The translations under genes were made by a program, and so were the position numbers. 64,000 nt of DNA from Spirochaetae bacterium HGW-Spirochaetae-3 (GTDB lineage Bacteria; Spirochaetota; Spirochaetia; Treponematales; UBA12059). Within the stretch, counting starts at the first letter, position 1, and every line of letters begins with the position of its first letter. The notes beneath the pieces are model-generated. The model was not told where the DNA came from. It saw nothing but the letters and a program-made list of their open reading frames with translations, and searched no databases. The stretch covers positions 224,787 to 288,786 of the forward strand of contig PGXV01000004.1 in the NCBI GenBank assembly GCA_002839315.1, written 5' to 3'. Shown here one piece after another: positions 41,940 through 51,368 of this stretch.

Positions 41940-42671
41940 TTACAGATGGCCTTCATCCAGAATTATAATGTCTACGCGCCGGTTATAGGCACGCCCCTCT
42001 TCAGTTGAATCGTCGGCTATCGGAACCGTCGCCGCCAGGCCCGAAACCTGGAACCGTTCCTCTGGAACGCCGAAATCGCTCAGGTAATGTAGCACGCCCA
42101 GGGCGCGAGCCGACGATAGTTCCCAGTTCGACTGCCACGGCCCCGCGGGATCGGTCGGAGAGGAGTCCGTATGACCCTCTATCCTGAACTTACGGCCGCG
42201 CAGCTCTTCCGATTTGAGCAGCTCCGATAGCCGGACGAGCATGGTCCTCGTCTCTTCTATATTTATGTCCGCGCTGGCGGGTCGGAAGAACGCGTCCGAG
42301 GCCAACGATATCACGATGCCGCGTTCGTCGGAGTTTATCCTGACCTTGTTCGACTTTATCTCCGGCTGGAACAGCGACACCGCCTTTTTCTTCGCGGTCG
42401 CGAGCATCTTGCCTTTTTCCATCGAGGGCAGGCTGTTGATGGAGTTGCCGAGCTCCGACATCCTGCCGACCGACAGGGTATTGCCGCCGGTGGACGAGCC
42501 CATGCCGATATTGTTGAGGCTCGATATCATCTGGTTGAGCTGGACGACGTCGACTTCCGTCGTGTCGAAGAGAGCGACGAAGAAGCACAGGAGCAGCGTC
42601 ACCATATCGCTGTAGGTGACGATCCATTCTCCGGTACCGCCTAGGCTCGTCTCTTTCTTCTTTCGCGCCAT
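41940..42671 (-). CDS. motB: Flagellar stator protein MotB
   Basis: MotB anchors the stator to peptidoglycan and carries the proton-binding residue. Asp22 (VTYSDMVTLLLCFFVALFD) is the conserved channel aspartate. The C-terminal half is an OmpA-type peptidoglycan-binding domain (FRIEGHTDSSPTD, SSARALGVLHYL, YNRRVDIIIL). It lies 12 bases after motA. Confidence 0.95.
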   Translation of the reverse strand: MARKKKETSLGGTGEWIVTYSDMVTLLLCFFVALFDTTEVDVVQLNQMISSLNNIGMGSSTGGNTLSVGRMSELGNSINSLPSMEKGKMLATAKKKAVSLFQPEIKSNKVRINSDERGIVISLASDAFFRPASADINIEETRTMLVRLSELLKSEELRGRKFRIEGHTDSSPTDPAGPWQSNWELSSARALGVLHYLSDFGVPEERFQVSGLAATVPIADDSTEEGRAYNRRVDIIILDEGHL

Positions 42672-42683
42672 TATGATCCCGCC

Positions 42684-43466
42684 TTACGACTGCGGATGCA
42701 GTTCTTCGAGTTTCTTCTGGCTATCCGGAGACAGGTACGAAGAAAGCTTCATCTGGAGGATGTGGGGATTGTCGCCCTGCTGTATCGACAGGACGCCCTC
42801 GATGATCATTTCCCTGACCTTCGTCTCGGCCGCGTCATGGCCGGCGAGCTTTCCCATCATCGGGGTAAACAGGAAGTTGGCCATCATGGCGCCGTAGTAG
42901 GTCGTAATGAGCGCCACGGCCATGTTCGGGCCGATACGGCTCTTGTCCTCGAGGTTCTTCATCATGGCTATGAGGCCCTGGACGGTCCCGAGCATGCCCA
43001 TACCCGGGGCGAGCTTGGCCCACTGGTCTATCATCTTGAGCCATCGGCCGTGCCGCTCGTTCATCTGGGAGAGCTCGGTCTCGAGTATATTCTTTATGAC
43101 CTCGGGATCGGTGGAGTCTACGACCATGCGGAGGCCGCGCTTCATGAACGCGCTATCGATGCCCTCTATCTCTTCCTCGAGGGACAGGATGCCTTCGCGG
43201 CGAGCGCGCTCGGACAGCGACAGCAGGGCTTCCGCTATCTTCATCTCGCCGAAATCGGGAATCCTGAACGCCATGCCGAAGATCTTGAAGATGCCCAAGA
43301 CTTCCTTGATGCTATAGTTGAGCATCAGCGCGAAGAAGGATCCGCCGATGGTCATCAGGGCGCTGGCGGGGTCGAGGTATGTAGTGACGACGCCGCCCGA
43401 GGCGTACATGGACGCGACTATGCAGAATAGTCCGGCGCTAAGGCCGATAATGCTAGCAAGATCCAT
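42684..43466 (-). CDS. motA: Flagellar stator protein MotA
   Basis: MotA forms the stator channel with MotB and drives rotation against FliG. The 260-residue protein has four membrane segments and a cytoplasmic loop with conserved Arg/Glu residues (SLSERARREGILSLEEEIE). Downstream conserved regions are APGMGMLGTVQGLIAMM and MAVALITTYYGAMMANFLFTPM. AGGAG precedes the ATG, three bases after flbD. Confidence 0.95.
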   Translation of the reverse strand: MDLASIIGLSAGLFCIVASMYASGGVVTTYLDPASALMTIGGSFFALMLNYSIKEVLGIFKIFGMAFRIPDFGEMKIAEALLSLSERARREGILSLEEEIEGIDSAFMKRGLRMVVDSTDPEVIKNILETELSQMNERHGRWLKMIDQWAKLAPGMGMLGTVQGLIAMMKNLEDKSRIGPNMAVALITTYYGAMMANFLFTPMMGKLAGHDAAETKVREMIIEGVLSIQQGDNPHILQMKLSSYLSPDSQKKLEELHPQS

Positions 43467-43469
43467 CCC

Positions 43470-43667
43470 CTACTCCTCGTTCTTGAACGCGCCGATGAGG
43501 CGGCGGTATTCTACGATCTTGTCTATCACGCCCTGTACGCCCTCGCGGACGGTGACGCGCTTGCCGGACAGCATCGCGATCGAAGTATCCGGCGTCCGCT
43601 CAATATACTCGATCTGATGCGGGTTTAGCCAGAATACGTCTCCGTTCAGCCTAGTAAGCTCGATCAT
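43470..43667 (-). CDS. flbD: Flagellar protein FlbD
   Basis: This 65-residue protein matches the small FlbD family of flagellar operons (MIELTRLNGDVFWLNPHQIEYIERTPDTSIAMLSGKRVTVREG). Its role is poorly known; family members bind next to the stator genes. The start is ATG 43667, five bases after GGAGG; the GTG two codons earlier would overlap the ribosome site. Confidence 0.85.
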   Translation of the reverse strand: MIELTRLNGDVFWLNPHQIEYIERTPDTSIAMLSGKRVTVREGVQGVIDKIVEYRRLIGAFKNEE

Positions 43668-43699
43668 CGTCACCTCCGCGCGTTACGGTCGTACCGGAA

Positions 43700-45091
43700 T
43701 TACCTCTTCAACGTCAGGAGCTCCTGAAGCATCTGGTCGGAGGTCTGTATCGTCTTGGAGTTAGCCTGGAAGCCGCGCTGCGTCACGATCATATCGGTGA
43801 ACTGCTCCGCCAGGTCTACGTTCGACATCTCGAGCGCGCCCGCTATCAGCTTGCCCTTGCCCGCTATGCCCGACGGCCCGATGTTCGCCATGCCCGAGTT
43901 GTTCGACGCGACGAAGTTCGTCTCGCCGGTCTTCTCGAGGCCGTTCGGGTTGGTGAAGGTCGCGAGCGCTATCTGGCCCAGGGTCCTCGTCGAACCGTTG
44001 GAATAGACGGCCGTGATCATTCCGGACTGGTCGATCTTGAAATTCTCGAGGTAACCCATGCCATAGCCGTCCTGCTCGAACACCTTGGTGCTCGAGGCCT
44101 CGGCGAACTGCGTGACGGTATTGCGAACGCTACCGGCGGTACCGAGGTTAAGGGAGAAGGTCTGCCTCGTCGGCGCCCCGCCCTCCCCGGCCGTGGCGTT
44201 CGCCACGTCGAAGGCGACGTTCATCGACAGGAGGCCTTCCTCGCCGGAGGGATTGCCCTGGCCGTCGGTTATCCGACGAAGCGTCCCGAGGTTATCGAAC
44301 TCCACGGTAAAGGTATTGCCCTGGAGCCCCTCGGGGTTGATGCCGACCGCGGGATTCGTCGGCGTCGCGGCCTCGGGATCGACGTTGACGGTCGCCTGCC
44401 ACTGGTTGGGCTGGCCGACGACGCGGGTAAACTCGACGCGCATGATATGCTGCTGGCCGAAGGAGTCGTAGACCTTCTCCTCGACGCGCCAGGTGCCCTG
44501 CCTGATCGTCTCGGCGGCCGCGCCCTCGGGTATCTCCGGCAGGCGCTTGTCGAGGTTGCAGGCGAGGAAGACCTGCTCGGTGGCGCGGGCGGGATCCTTG
44601 GATCCGACCGGTATGACGAGATCGTCGAGCGCTCCCGAGGTGTTGAGTATCTCGACGCCGTTGACGACCTGTGCGTTCCAGCCCTGGACGCGCAGACCGT
44701 TGCCGGGATTGACGAGGCGTCCCTCGGCGTCGAGGCCGAAGGCGCCGGCCCTGGTGAACAGGGTCTGGTCGCCCTTCGCGAGCACGAAGAAACCGTTGCC
44801 CTGGATAGCGAGGTCGGTCATGACGCCCGTCGTCTGCAACGAGCCCTGGGTATGGATCGTGTCGATAGACGCGATCGACATGCCGAGGCCGATTTCCTTG
44901 GGGTTGATACCGCCGACCTGGTCGGTAGGACGGGCGGCGCCGGACATCTGTTGGTACAGGAGGTCCTGGAAATTGGCGCGGCCCTTCTTGAAGCCGGTAG
45001 TGTTCACGTTGGCGATATTGTTGCCGAGCACGTCCATACGAATCTGATGGTTCTGGAGGCCGGCGACGCCTGAATACAATGAGCGCATCAT
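43700..45091 (-). CDS. flgE: Flagellar hook protein FlgE with lysinoalanine crosslink residues
   Basis: FlgE polymerises into the hook. The 463-residue protein has the rod/hook N-terminus ([38 protein letters not shown]) and C-terminus ([41 protein letters not shown]). Spirochaete hooks are joined by a self-catalysed lysinoalanine bond. Lys165, Cys178 and Asn179 are present in VGSKDP and FLACNLDK at the same numbers I recall from Treponema denticola. Confidence 0.96.
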   Translation of the reverse strand: MMRSLYSGVAGLQNHQIRMDVLGNNIANVNTTGFKKGRANFQDLLYQQMSGAARPTDQVGGINPKEIGLGMSIASIDTIHTQGSLQTTGVMTDLAIQGNGFFVLAKGDQTLFTRAGAFGLDAEGRLVNPGNGLRVQGWNAQVVNGVEILNTSGALDDLVIPVGSKDPARATEQVFLACNLDKRLPEIPEGAAAETIRQGTWRVEEKVYDSFGQQHIMRVEFTRVVGQPNQWQATVNVDPEAATPTNPAVGINPEGLQGNTFTVEFDNLGTLRRITDGQGNPSGEEGLLSMNVAFDVANATAGEGGAPTRQTFSLNLGTAGSVRNTVTQFAEASSTKVFEQDGYGMGYLENFKIDQSGMITAVYSNGSTRTLGQIALATFTNPNGLEKTGETNFVASNNSGMANIGPSGIAGKGKLIAGALEMSNVDLAEQFTDMIVTQRGFQANSKTIQTSDQMLQELLTLKR

Positions 45092-45103
45092 ACTAGCGCC
45101 TCC

Positions 45104-45538
45104 TTACTCTTCGACTTTGCTGACCTGCTCGAGGTCATAGAACGAACCGTTCACCATAACGAGGGGGAATTCCCCGCGAACGACCTGCGACACCTTGCCG
45201 TATATCGCCTTCTCGCCGTCCAGCACCTCGACGGTCCGTCCGAGCAGGGACTGAGCCTCGCTGGAGTTGAGGACGCTGGACAGCTTGCCGAAACTCGACG
45301 CCATGTTGGTCATCTGCTCGAGCGACGAGAACTGCGCCATCTGCGCTATGAATTCCTTGTCCTGCATCGGGTTGGTAGGATCCTGGTGCTGGAGCTGCGT
45401 GATGAGTATCTTCAGGAAGTCGTCCTTGTCCAGGTCCGGCTTGAAGGCCTTGCCGCCTCCGAGTTCCTTGTTCAGCGTATCGACCTGGAGCCGCGTCCTC
45501 GCGGCGTCGGCCTGGCTCATCCTTAGGTCTATATCCAT
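45104..45538 (-). CDS. flgD: Hook-cap protein FlgD
   Basis: FlgD caps the growing hook so that FlgE can assemble. The 144-residue protein shows the family core (LDKDDFLKILITQLQHQDPTNPMQDKEFIAQMAQFSSLEQMTNM) and a short beta C-terminal part. It is shorter than E. coli FlgD and lacks most of the C-terminal domains. GGAG precedes the ATG. Confidence 0.93.
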   Translation of the reverse strand: MDIDLRMSQADAARTRLQVDTLNKELGGGKAFKPDLDKDDFLKILITQLQHQDPTNPMQDKEFIAQMAQFSSLEQMTNMASSFGKLSSVLNSSEAQSLLGRTVEVLDGEKAIYGKVSQVVRGEFPLVMVNGSFYDLEQVSKVEE

Positions 45539-45553
45539 GGATCGCTCCTTACC

Positions 45554-46780
45554 TTACACAATCACGTCTAGAAGGCCATCTCGGCCCGCCATCGCCAGCG
45601 GCGGCACGGCCGCGTCGAGCTCCTTGAGCGAACGGCTCCGATAGGGGCCGTCGCTTTCGGAGCCGTCCCCTCTATCCCCGCCCGTCCCCGAAGCCATACC
45701 GTTCCGTACCTCGACCTCGAGGGCGGTCGTCTCGAAGCCGCATTCGGCGAAGGCGTCTTTCAGCGCGTCTATAGACGAGCGGAACGCTTCTCCCGCGATA
45801 TCGGACTCCACGACGATCTTGCCGCTTATTTGCTTTTCGGCCATTTTCAGCTCTATCTTGACGCCTCCGAGCGATTCTGGCTCCAGGCGTAACCTGATGA
45901 TGCCGGAATTACCGTCTCGGAGGACGATCTGGGCCGAGCGTACGATATCCGCCGCCCCGTCTCGCAGGCGAGCCCCGAGCGAATCGGCGGAGGCCTGGGG
46001 CGTAGGCTCCGGGCTCGTGGCGACGGGAGAGCCTGCAGCCGAGCCTTCGTCGACCCTGGCCACGACGCGTCCGGCGAATGCCGAAGGATCGGCTTCCGCC
46101 TTGGTAGCGGATACGTTCCCCTTGGCGGTTTCGTCGCCGGTCTCGCCTTCGGGACGAGCCTTGGCGGAGCCGCGCTTGTCGGCGACGTCCCTGGCCGCCT
46201 TGAGCCGCATATCTACGACGGTCACCTTCGCGCCGCCCTCGCCTCGCTCTTCCCTCACCCCGAGACGCTCGATGCCAGATTCATTGTCGCCGTTCCCGGC
46301 TCGTCCGCCCGAGCCTGGATCGAGCCTTGACGACGCGGATTTGCCCGCCGCGGGGTTGAGCGCGGCCGCCACGAGCGAAGCGTCGAGCCCATCGGAGGCT
46401 TTTTCTGTTTTTCTAGGTCTTAGGTCCTTGCCCGTCTTCAGGGCCGAATCACGGGGCGACGCGTTCGATTTGATCGCTTGTCCATGGAAACCCGTTTCCC
46501 TAAGGCCCGAGTCGGCGGCCTTCGGGGAGGCTTTTCGATCGAGAACGGCGCGGATATCCCTCGCGATAGAAGCGCCCGAGGAAGGCTCTACGGGGACCTT
46601 TCCCCCGGAGACGGCCTTTCCATCGGTCGCGGGACGGGTCGTCGCCTTCCCCGAACGGAATCCGGCGAGTAGCTTGCTGAAAGGATTGTTCGTAGCGCCG
46701 GCCGCCTTCCCGGAGGGGGAAGCGCGGTTCTGGTTTCCGAGACCGCTCTCGGCGGCTACAATACGTGGTAGCGCCAGCAT
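45554..46780 (-). CDS. fliK: Hook-length control protein FliK
   Basis: FliK measures hook length and switches FlhB specificity. The first about 270 residues are disordered and rich in Ala, Gly, Lys and Asp. The C-terminal domain has the family core (GIIRLRLEPESLGGVKIELKMAEKQISGKIVVESDIAGEAFRSSIDALKDAF). The start is ATG 46780 after AAGGAG. A hairpin lies just upstream of the ribosome site. Confidence 0.88.
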   Translation of the reverse strand: MLALPRIVAAESGLGNQNRASPSGKAAGATNNPFSKLLAGFRSGKATTRPATDGKAVSGGKVPVEPSSGASIARDIRAVLDRKASPKAADSGLRETGFHGQAIKSNASPRDSALKTGKDLRPRKTEKASDGLDASLVAAALNPAAGKSASSRLDPGSGGRAGNGDNESGIERLGVREERGEGGAKVTVVDMRLKAARDVADKRGSAKARPEGETGDETAKGNVSATKAEADPSAFAGRVVARVDEGSAAGSPVATSPEPTPQASADSLGARLRDGAADIVRSAQIVLRDGNSGIIRLRLEPESLGGVKIELKMAEKQISGKIVVESDIAGEAFRSSIDALKDAFAECGFETTALEVEVRNGMASGTGGDRGDGSESDGPYRSRSLKELDAAVPPLAMAGRDGLLDVIV

Positions 46781-46799
46781 CTATGCAGGCTCCTTTCGC

Positions 46800-46816
46800 G
46801 TCCGGCCACGCCGGAC
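46800..46816 (-). other. 7-bp perfect stem-loop before fliK
   Basis: GTCCGGC and GCCGGAC form a perfect stem with a three-base loop in the 60-base gap before fliK, close to the AAGGAG. No T-run follows. It may affect message stability or translation. Confidence 0.45.
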
Positions 46817-46840
46817 GACTCGATGGAGCCGACTCGGGCG

Positions 46841-47473
46841 CTAGTCCAGGGACGCTGGTTTCGCGTTCATCTTTCGCTGTAGCGTAGCGGATCGATCCGC
46901 CGGCAACAGCGATAGCCAGTACGATACGACGGATGCCTCGCCCGTCTTGGCGGCGATCTCCTCGACCGCCCGCAATACGTCGATCACCGTCTGGTCATCC
47001 GAGGCTTCCAGTATCTTCACGGCGTCCGCGGGGGGCATGCCGGTCAGGTACCGAGCGTTCTGTTCGATGTTCGCTCTTCTATTCTCGTACCGTTCCGCCA
47101 TTTGCCTGAATGAATTCTCGCGTTCGTCGAGCGTCTTGGTCCTGTCGTCTATTTCCTGGGCCATCGCTTCGACCGCGGCCTGCCTCTCGGCGGTGGCCTT
47201 CTCGCGTTCCGCTAGTTCCTGGCGCATCGCGTCGACGGCGTCCAGCTGCTTGGAGAACCGCTCGTCATCGAGCAGGGTCGGCGTATCCGCCGCTAGCGCC
47301 TGGCCCGTGCGCGTACGTATCCCCGCTAGCCTCAAGGCCGGGGCGAAGAAGGACTTCGCGTCCACGATGCCCAGGTAGTCGAACCAGAAAAGCCCGCCTA
47401 TCGCGAGCGCGAGTATCATGATGAGCATGACGACGACTCTACCGAAAATACGCCGTTTACCGAACGATGCCAT
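46841..47473 (-). CDS. flbB: FlbB, spirochaete flagellar collar protein
   Basis: FlbB is a periplasmic-flagellum collar component known from Borrelia, needed for collar and stator assembly. The 210-residue protein has one membrane helix (about residues 9-30, RVVVMLIMILALAIGGLFWFDYL), a coiled coil (about 75-140), and a MotE-like end (GMPPADAVKILEASDDQTVIDVLRAVEEIAAKTGEASVVSYWLSLL). It lies between fliJ and fliK, its usual spirochaete position. Confidence 0.87.
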   Translation of the reverse strand: MASFGKRRIFGRVVVMLIMILALAIGGLFWFDYLGIVDAKSFFAPALRLAGIRTRTGQALAADTPTLLDDERFSKQLDAVDAMRQELAEREKATAERQAAVEAMAQEIDDRTKTLDERENSFRQMAERYENRRANIEQNARYLTGMPPADAVKILEASDDQTVIDVLRAVEEIAAKTGEASVVSYWLSLLPADRSATLQRKMNAKPASLD

Positions 47474-47492
47474 GGTACCCCTCTACGCGCGA

Positions 47493-47945
47493 TCAAACAT
47501 TAAGAATGCCGGAAACGGCGCGCACGTGCGCCCCGGCGGCCAGATCATCCATCGTCTTGGTCTCTTCGCGGGAGACGACTTTATAATACGCCTTCTCCTC
47601 GCGCTCGCGCAGCTTCGCCACGAGCTGTTTCGACCTGCTCGCCTCTACGTACGCAAGCCTCGCCGACTCGCGTTCAGCCTCGGCGTAGGCCAGCGCCTTC
47701 ATGAGGCGCTCCCGTTCCTGCGACAGCCTGACGGAGTACAGCTCGCAGGCGCGATGGTCTGCCGCTCCGCTGCCGGGCTTGAATCGCTCCCTGCTCGTCG
47801 ATATCGTCAGCCGCGCGTTTTCCTCCAGGGAAAGCCCGAGCCTCGAGCAGGCCGCCGACTTCTCTCCGAGGGCGGCCTTCGCGACCGTCTCGCCATATTC
47901 CCGTAAATCAAGGACGCGCTGAAGCCTGAACGAGAATCGCTTCAT
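47493..47945 (-). CDS. fliJ: Flagellar export chaperone FliJ
   Basis: FliJ links the FliI ATPase to the export gate. The 150-residue protein is predicted to be nearly all coiled coil (KRFSFRLQRVLDLREYGETVAKAALGE, AYAEAERESARLAYVEASRSKQLVAKLREREEKAYYKV). Sequence conservation is low, but length, position after fliI and helical pattern fit. The ATG overlaps the fliI stop by four bases. Confidence 0.85.
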   Translation of the reverse strand: MKRFSFRLQRVLDLREYGETVAKAALGEKSAACSRLGLSLEENARLTISTSRERFKPGSGAADHRACELYSVRLSQERERLMKALAYAEAERESARLAYVEASRSKQLVAKLREREEKAYYKVVSREETKTMDDLAAGAHVRAVSGILNV

Positions 47946-49351
47946 ACCGCGTCTCCCGTTGAGGCCGCGTCGGCGACCTCCCTCGGAGGCGCGGATCGGT
48001 GATCCGGCTCGGCGAACGCGCTCAGCTCGGACGCCGGGATCGACAACCCGGCGATCTCTCCGAGGCGCTTTATCGTATCCGATATAGGCGCCTTCTCGTC
48101 TACCGCCTGTATCAGGAAAGATTCGATCGCCTGCCGCTTGGCTATCGCCTCGTCTATGCCGGGATTCGTGCCCTTGACGTAGGCGCCGATGTTGATCATG
48201 TCCTCGGATTCCTCGTATGTCGCCATCAGCCTGCGCACGGCGCCCATGGCCTTCTGGGTAATAGGCCCGGTGACGGCCTGGGAAAGGCGCGATATCGACT
48301 TGAGAACGTCTACGGCCGGGTAATGGTAGCGCTCGGCCAACTTGCGCGTCAGTACGACGTGCCCGTCCAGGATACCGCGCACGGTATCGGCGATGGGCTC
48401 GTCCATGTCGTCGCCGTCGACGAGTATCGTATAGACTCCGGTTATGGTGCCCTTCTTCGACGTTCCGGAACGTTCGAGGAGCTTCGGCAGGGAATCGAAG
48501 ACGCTCGGCGTATAGCCCCTCGTCGTCGGAGGCTCGCCTATCGCCAGCCCTATCTCCCTCTGAGCGCGGGCGAACCGGGTCACCGAATCGAACAGGAGCA
48601 GCACGTCGAGGCCCTGGTCCCGGAAGTACTCGGCGACGGCGGTAGCGACGTACGCGCCTCGGAGCCTGGCGAGCGGCGGCGTATCGGATGTCGACACGAT
48701 AAGTACCGAGCGCGCGAGTCCTTCCTCTCCGAGGTCGTTCTCCATGAACTCCCGGACCTCGCGCCCGCGCTCCCCTATCAGGGCGATAACGTTGACGTCG
48801 GCGTTGGTATTGCGCGCCATCATGCCGAGCGTCGTGGACTTGCCGACGCCCGACCCCGCGAAGATGCCGATGCGCTGGCCTCGGCCAAGGGGCAGTAGCC
48901 CGTCTATGGACCTGACCCCGGAGCTTATACGCTTATTGATACGCTTGCGCGTCATAGCGTCCGGAGGCGTCGCGATGGCCGGATAGTAATCGGGTGACGC
49001 GATGTCGCCTTTGCCGTCGGCCGGCCGGCCCATCGAATCGAGCACGCGCCCGAGCAGTTTCTCCGAGACGGGCACGCGGAGCATCTCCCCGGTCGCTATG
49101 ACGGAACAACCTACCTCGATACCGTCGAGACCGGAATAGGCCATCAACTGCACGGTATCCCCGCGGAGGCCAGCGACCTCGGCCCAGGCGACGGTACCGA
49201 GCCTGGGTATAAGGATCTGGCACAACTCTCCGACGACGGCCTGCGGGCCGCGGCTCTCGACGAGCAATCCCTGGACCTTGACGACGCGCCCCGTGTACTT
49301 GATGGGGTCGGAACGCTCTACCGCGTCCAGGTACTTCCCGATAAGGTCCAC
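47942..49351 (-). CDS. fliI: Flagellum-specific ATPase FliI
   Basis: FliI is the export ATPase, related to F1-beta. The 469-residue protein has Walker A GSGVGKST at 166-173 and the family segments GERGREVREFMENDLGEEGLARSVLIVSTSD and LLFDSVTRFARAQREIGLAIGEPPTTRGY. It starts at GTG 49351, just after the fliH stop. The C-terminal tail is longer than usual and Ala/Asp-rich. Confidence 0.97.
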   Translation of the reverse strand: MDLIGKYLDAVERSDPIKYTGRVVKVQGLLVESRGPQAVVGELCQILIPRLGTVAWAEVAGLRGDTVQLMAYSGLDGIEVGCSVIATGEMLRVPVSEKLLGRVLDSMGRPADGKGDIASPDYYPAIATPPDAMTRKRINKRISSGVRSIDGLLPLGRGQRIGIFAGSGVGKSTTLGMMARNTNADVNVIALIGERGREVREFMENDLGEEGLARSVLIVSTSDTPPLARLRGAYVATAVAEYFRDQGLDVLLLFDSVTRFARAQREIGLAIGEPPTTRGYTPSVFDSLPKLLERSGTSKKGTITGVYTILVDGDDMDEPIADTVRGILDGHVVLTRKLAERYHYPAVDVLKSISRLSQAVTGPITQKAMGAVRRLMATYEESEDMINIGAYVKGTNPGIDEAIAKRQAIESFLIQAVDEKAPISDTIKRLGEIAGLSIPASELSAFAEPDHRSAPPREVADAASTGDAV

Positions 49352-49354
49352 GGC

Positions 49355-50272
49355 CTATTGCGCCTTTCCGCGCGACTTGATAGGGGAAATGTCGAGTATC
49401 TTCTCCTCCAGCTCGTGGAGCTGGCTCTGTATGCGCGCGTCTATCTCCCCGAAATCGGTCTCGATGATACAGCCGCCCCTGTCGACGCCCGAATCCTCGA
49501 CGATGGACAGCTTCTTGGCGTTCTCCGCCGCCTCGATGAAGTCCTTGGCGTGCTCCGTAGTCAGCTGAAGGTCGGCGAGGTTGACGCGCACGATGACGTC
49601 GCTCCTCGTCTTCAGCTTGCGCAAGGCCTGGGCGATATTGGAGAGTACGACGTTCTTCTGATTCTCGGAGATGGTCTTGACGACCTTCCTGGCGATAAGC
49701 AGCACCAGCTCGACCACCTGCGCCTCGGTCTGCTCGAGTATCTCGGCGCGCTTGTCCATCGCGCGGTCCAGGACCACGTGCATGCGGTCGATCAGTCGCT
49801 CGACCTCCAGCTTGCCTTCCTTGAACCCTTCTTCGCGTCCCTGGTCGAAACCTTCCTTGTGCGCGTCCTTGGTCACTTCGTCGACGCGTGCCTTGGCCTG
49901 CACCTCGAAGGCCTGTATCTTGGCTTCCGCCTCTCGGATCGCCTTCTCGGCCGCCGATTCCGCGTCATGCCGTATCTTGAGCGCCTGGTCGTTCTTGCGC
50001 TTGACTTCCTCGAAGGCCGCGGATTCCGCCTTCGCGACAATATCCTGGGCCTCGGCGCGGGCCGCGGCCATCATCGCGTCCTTCTCGCGCTCCCAGTTAT
50101 GCTTGAAAAGCTCCGCCTCGGCCCGAAGATCGTCGGCCGTCGGCCCTTCGTATTCCATGACGGGCGCGACGTCCTCCAGCTCTTCGATGGCCTGGTCGCC
50201 GCCCGGCGCGTGGAGCACGTACGCGCTCGTGAGGTGGACGGTTTCCTGGGGCCTGAATACGGTCTTGGCCAT
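49355..50272 (-). CDS. fliH: Flagellar export regulator FliH
   Basis: FliH holds FliI at the export apparatus and the C-ring. The 305-residue protein has a short N-terminal region, a long charged coiled coil (about 60-160, many Ala/Glu/Lys) and the conserved C-terminal domain (DEVTKDAHKEGFDQGREEGFKEGKLE, ARKVVKTISENQKNVVLSNIAQALRKL, VRVNLADLQL). It lies between fliG and fliI. Confidence 0.93.
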   Translation of the reverse strand: MAKTVFRPQETVHLTSAYVLHAPGGDQAIEELEDVAPVMEYEGPTADDLRAEAELFKHNWEREKDAMMAAARAEAQDIVAKAESAAFEEVKRKNDQALKIRHDAESAAEKAIREAEAKIQAFEVQAKARVDEVTKDAHKEGFDQGREEGFKEGKLEVERLIDRMHVVLDRAMDKRAEILEQTEAQVVELVLLIARKVVKTISENQKNVVLSNIAQALRKLKTRSDVIVRVNLADLQLTTEHAKDFIEAAENAKKLSIVEDSGVDRGGCIIETDFGEIDARIQSQLHELEEKILDISPIKSRGKAQ

Positions 50273-50285
50273 ACGCTACCTTTTC

Positions 50286-51365
50286 CTATTGGATCAACTG
50301 GTCGTCCTCGCCGCGGGCGATGATGATCTCGCCCGTGTCCTCGAGGTGACGGATAACCGCGACTATCTTCTGCTGGGCTTCCTCGACGTCCTTTATACGT
50401 ACCGGCCCCATGTATTCCATGTCTTCCTTGAGCGCCTGCGCGGCGCGCTTGGACACGTTCTGGAATACCTTCTCCTGGACCTCCGTATCGACGCCCTTGA
50501 GGGCTCGGGTGAGGTCCTGCGTGTCGACCTCGCGGATGACCTTCTGGATAGAACGGTTGTCCAGCATGACGATGTCCTCGAATACGAACATCTTCTTCTT
50601 GATCTCCTCGGCGAGCTCGGGATTCTCCTCCTCGAGCGCCTCCAGGATGCCTTTCTCCGTCGTACGATCGGCCAGGTTGAGTATCTCGACGATCGCGTCG
50701 ACTCCGCCCGCCGCCGTGTAGTCCTCGCTCGACAGCGTGGACAGCTTCTTCTCGAGCACGCGCTCCACCTCGCGCAGCACTTCCGGCGACGTGCGGTCCA
50801 TCGTCGCGATACGCTTGGCTACGTCCGATTGGTGCTCCTTGGGAAGCTTCGTCAGGATGTAACTGGCCTTATTGGGCTCCAGGTACGCGAGGATCAGCGC
50901 TATGGTCTGCGGATGCTCCGTCTGGATGAAGTTGAGGAGGTTGGCCGGGTCCGTGCGACGTATGAAGTCGAACGGCCTGACCTGGAGGGAACTGGTCAGG
51001 CGGTTGATGACGTCTATCGCCTTCTGGGATCCGAGCGCCTTCTCGAGGAGCTCGCGCGCGTAGTCGATGCCGCCCGAGCTTATGAACTCGCTCGCCATCA
51101 TCAGCTCCTGGAACTCCATCAGGATGGCGTCCTTGAGCTCGGGCTCCACGTTCTCGAGCCGCGCTATCTCGAAGGTCAGCGTCTCGATCTCGTCCTCGCG
51201 CAGGTGCTTGAATATCTCGGCCGATATCTCGCTCCCGAGGGTGATGAGGAAGATGGCGGCCTTCTGCCGGCCGTTCAGGTCCTTCGCGCTCTTCGGCTTC
51301 TTTCCCGGCGAGCCGGAAGGTCCGGCGCCGGACGACTTGCCCTTGGCGGGGGCGGCTTGAGGCAT
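50286..51365 (-). CDS. fliG: Flagellar motor switch protein FliG
   Basis: FliG contacts the stator and transmits torque. The 359-residue protein has the three ARM-type domains: LNGRQKAAIFLITLGSEISAEIFKHL at about 30, the EHPQTIALILAYLEPNKASYIL region, and the C-terminal FVFEDIVMLDNRSIQKVIREVDTQDLTRALKGVD with conserved charged residues. Spirochaetes carry two FliG proteins; only this operon copy is in the window. Confidence 0.97.
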   Translation of the reverse strand: MPQAAPAKGKSSGAGPSGSPGKKPKSAKDLNGRQKAAIFLITLGSEISAEIFKHLREDEIETLTFEIARLENVEPELKDAILMEFQELMMASEFISSGGIDYARELLEKALGSQKAIDVINRLTSSLQVRPFDFIRRTDPANLLNFIQTEHPQTIALILAYLEPNKASYILTKLPKEHQSDVAKRIATMDRTSPEVLREVERVLEKKLSTLSSEDYTAAGGVDAIVEILNLADRTTEKGILEALEEENPELAEEIKKKMFVFEDIVMLDNRSIQKVIREVDTQDLTRALKGVDTEVQEKVFQNVSKRAAQALKEDMEYMGPVRIKDVEEAQQKIVAVIRHLEDTGEIIIARGEDDQLIQ

Positions 51366-51368
51366 CTA

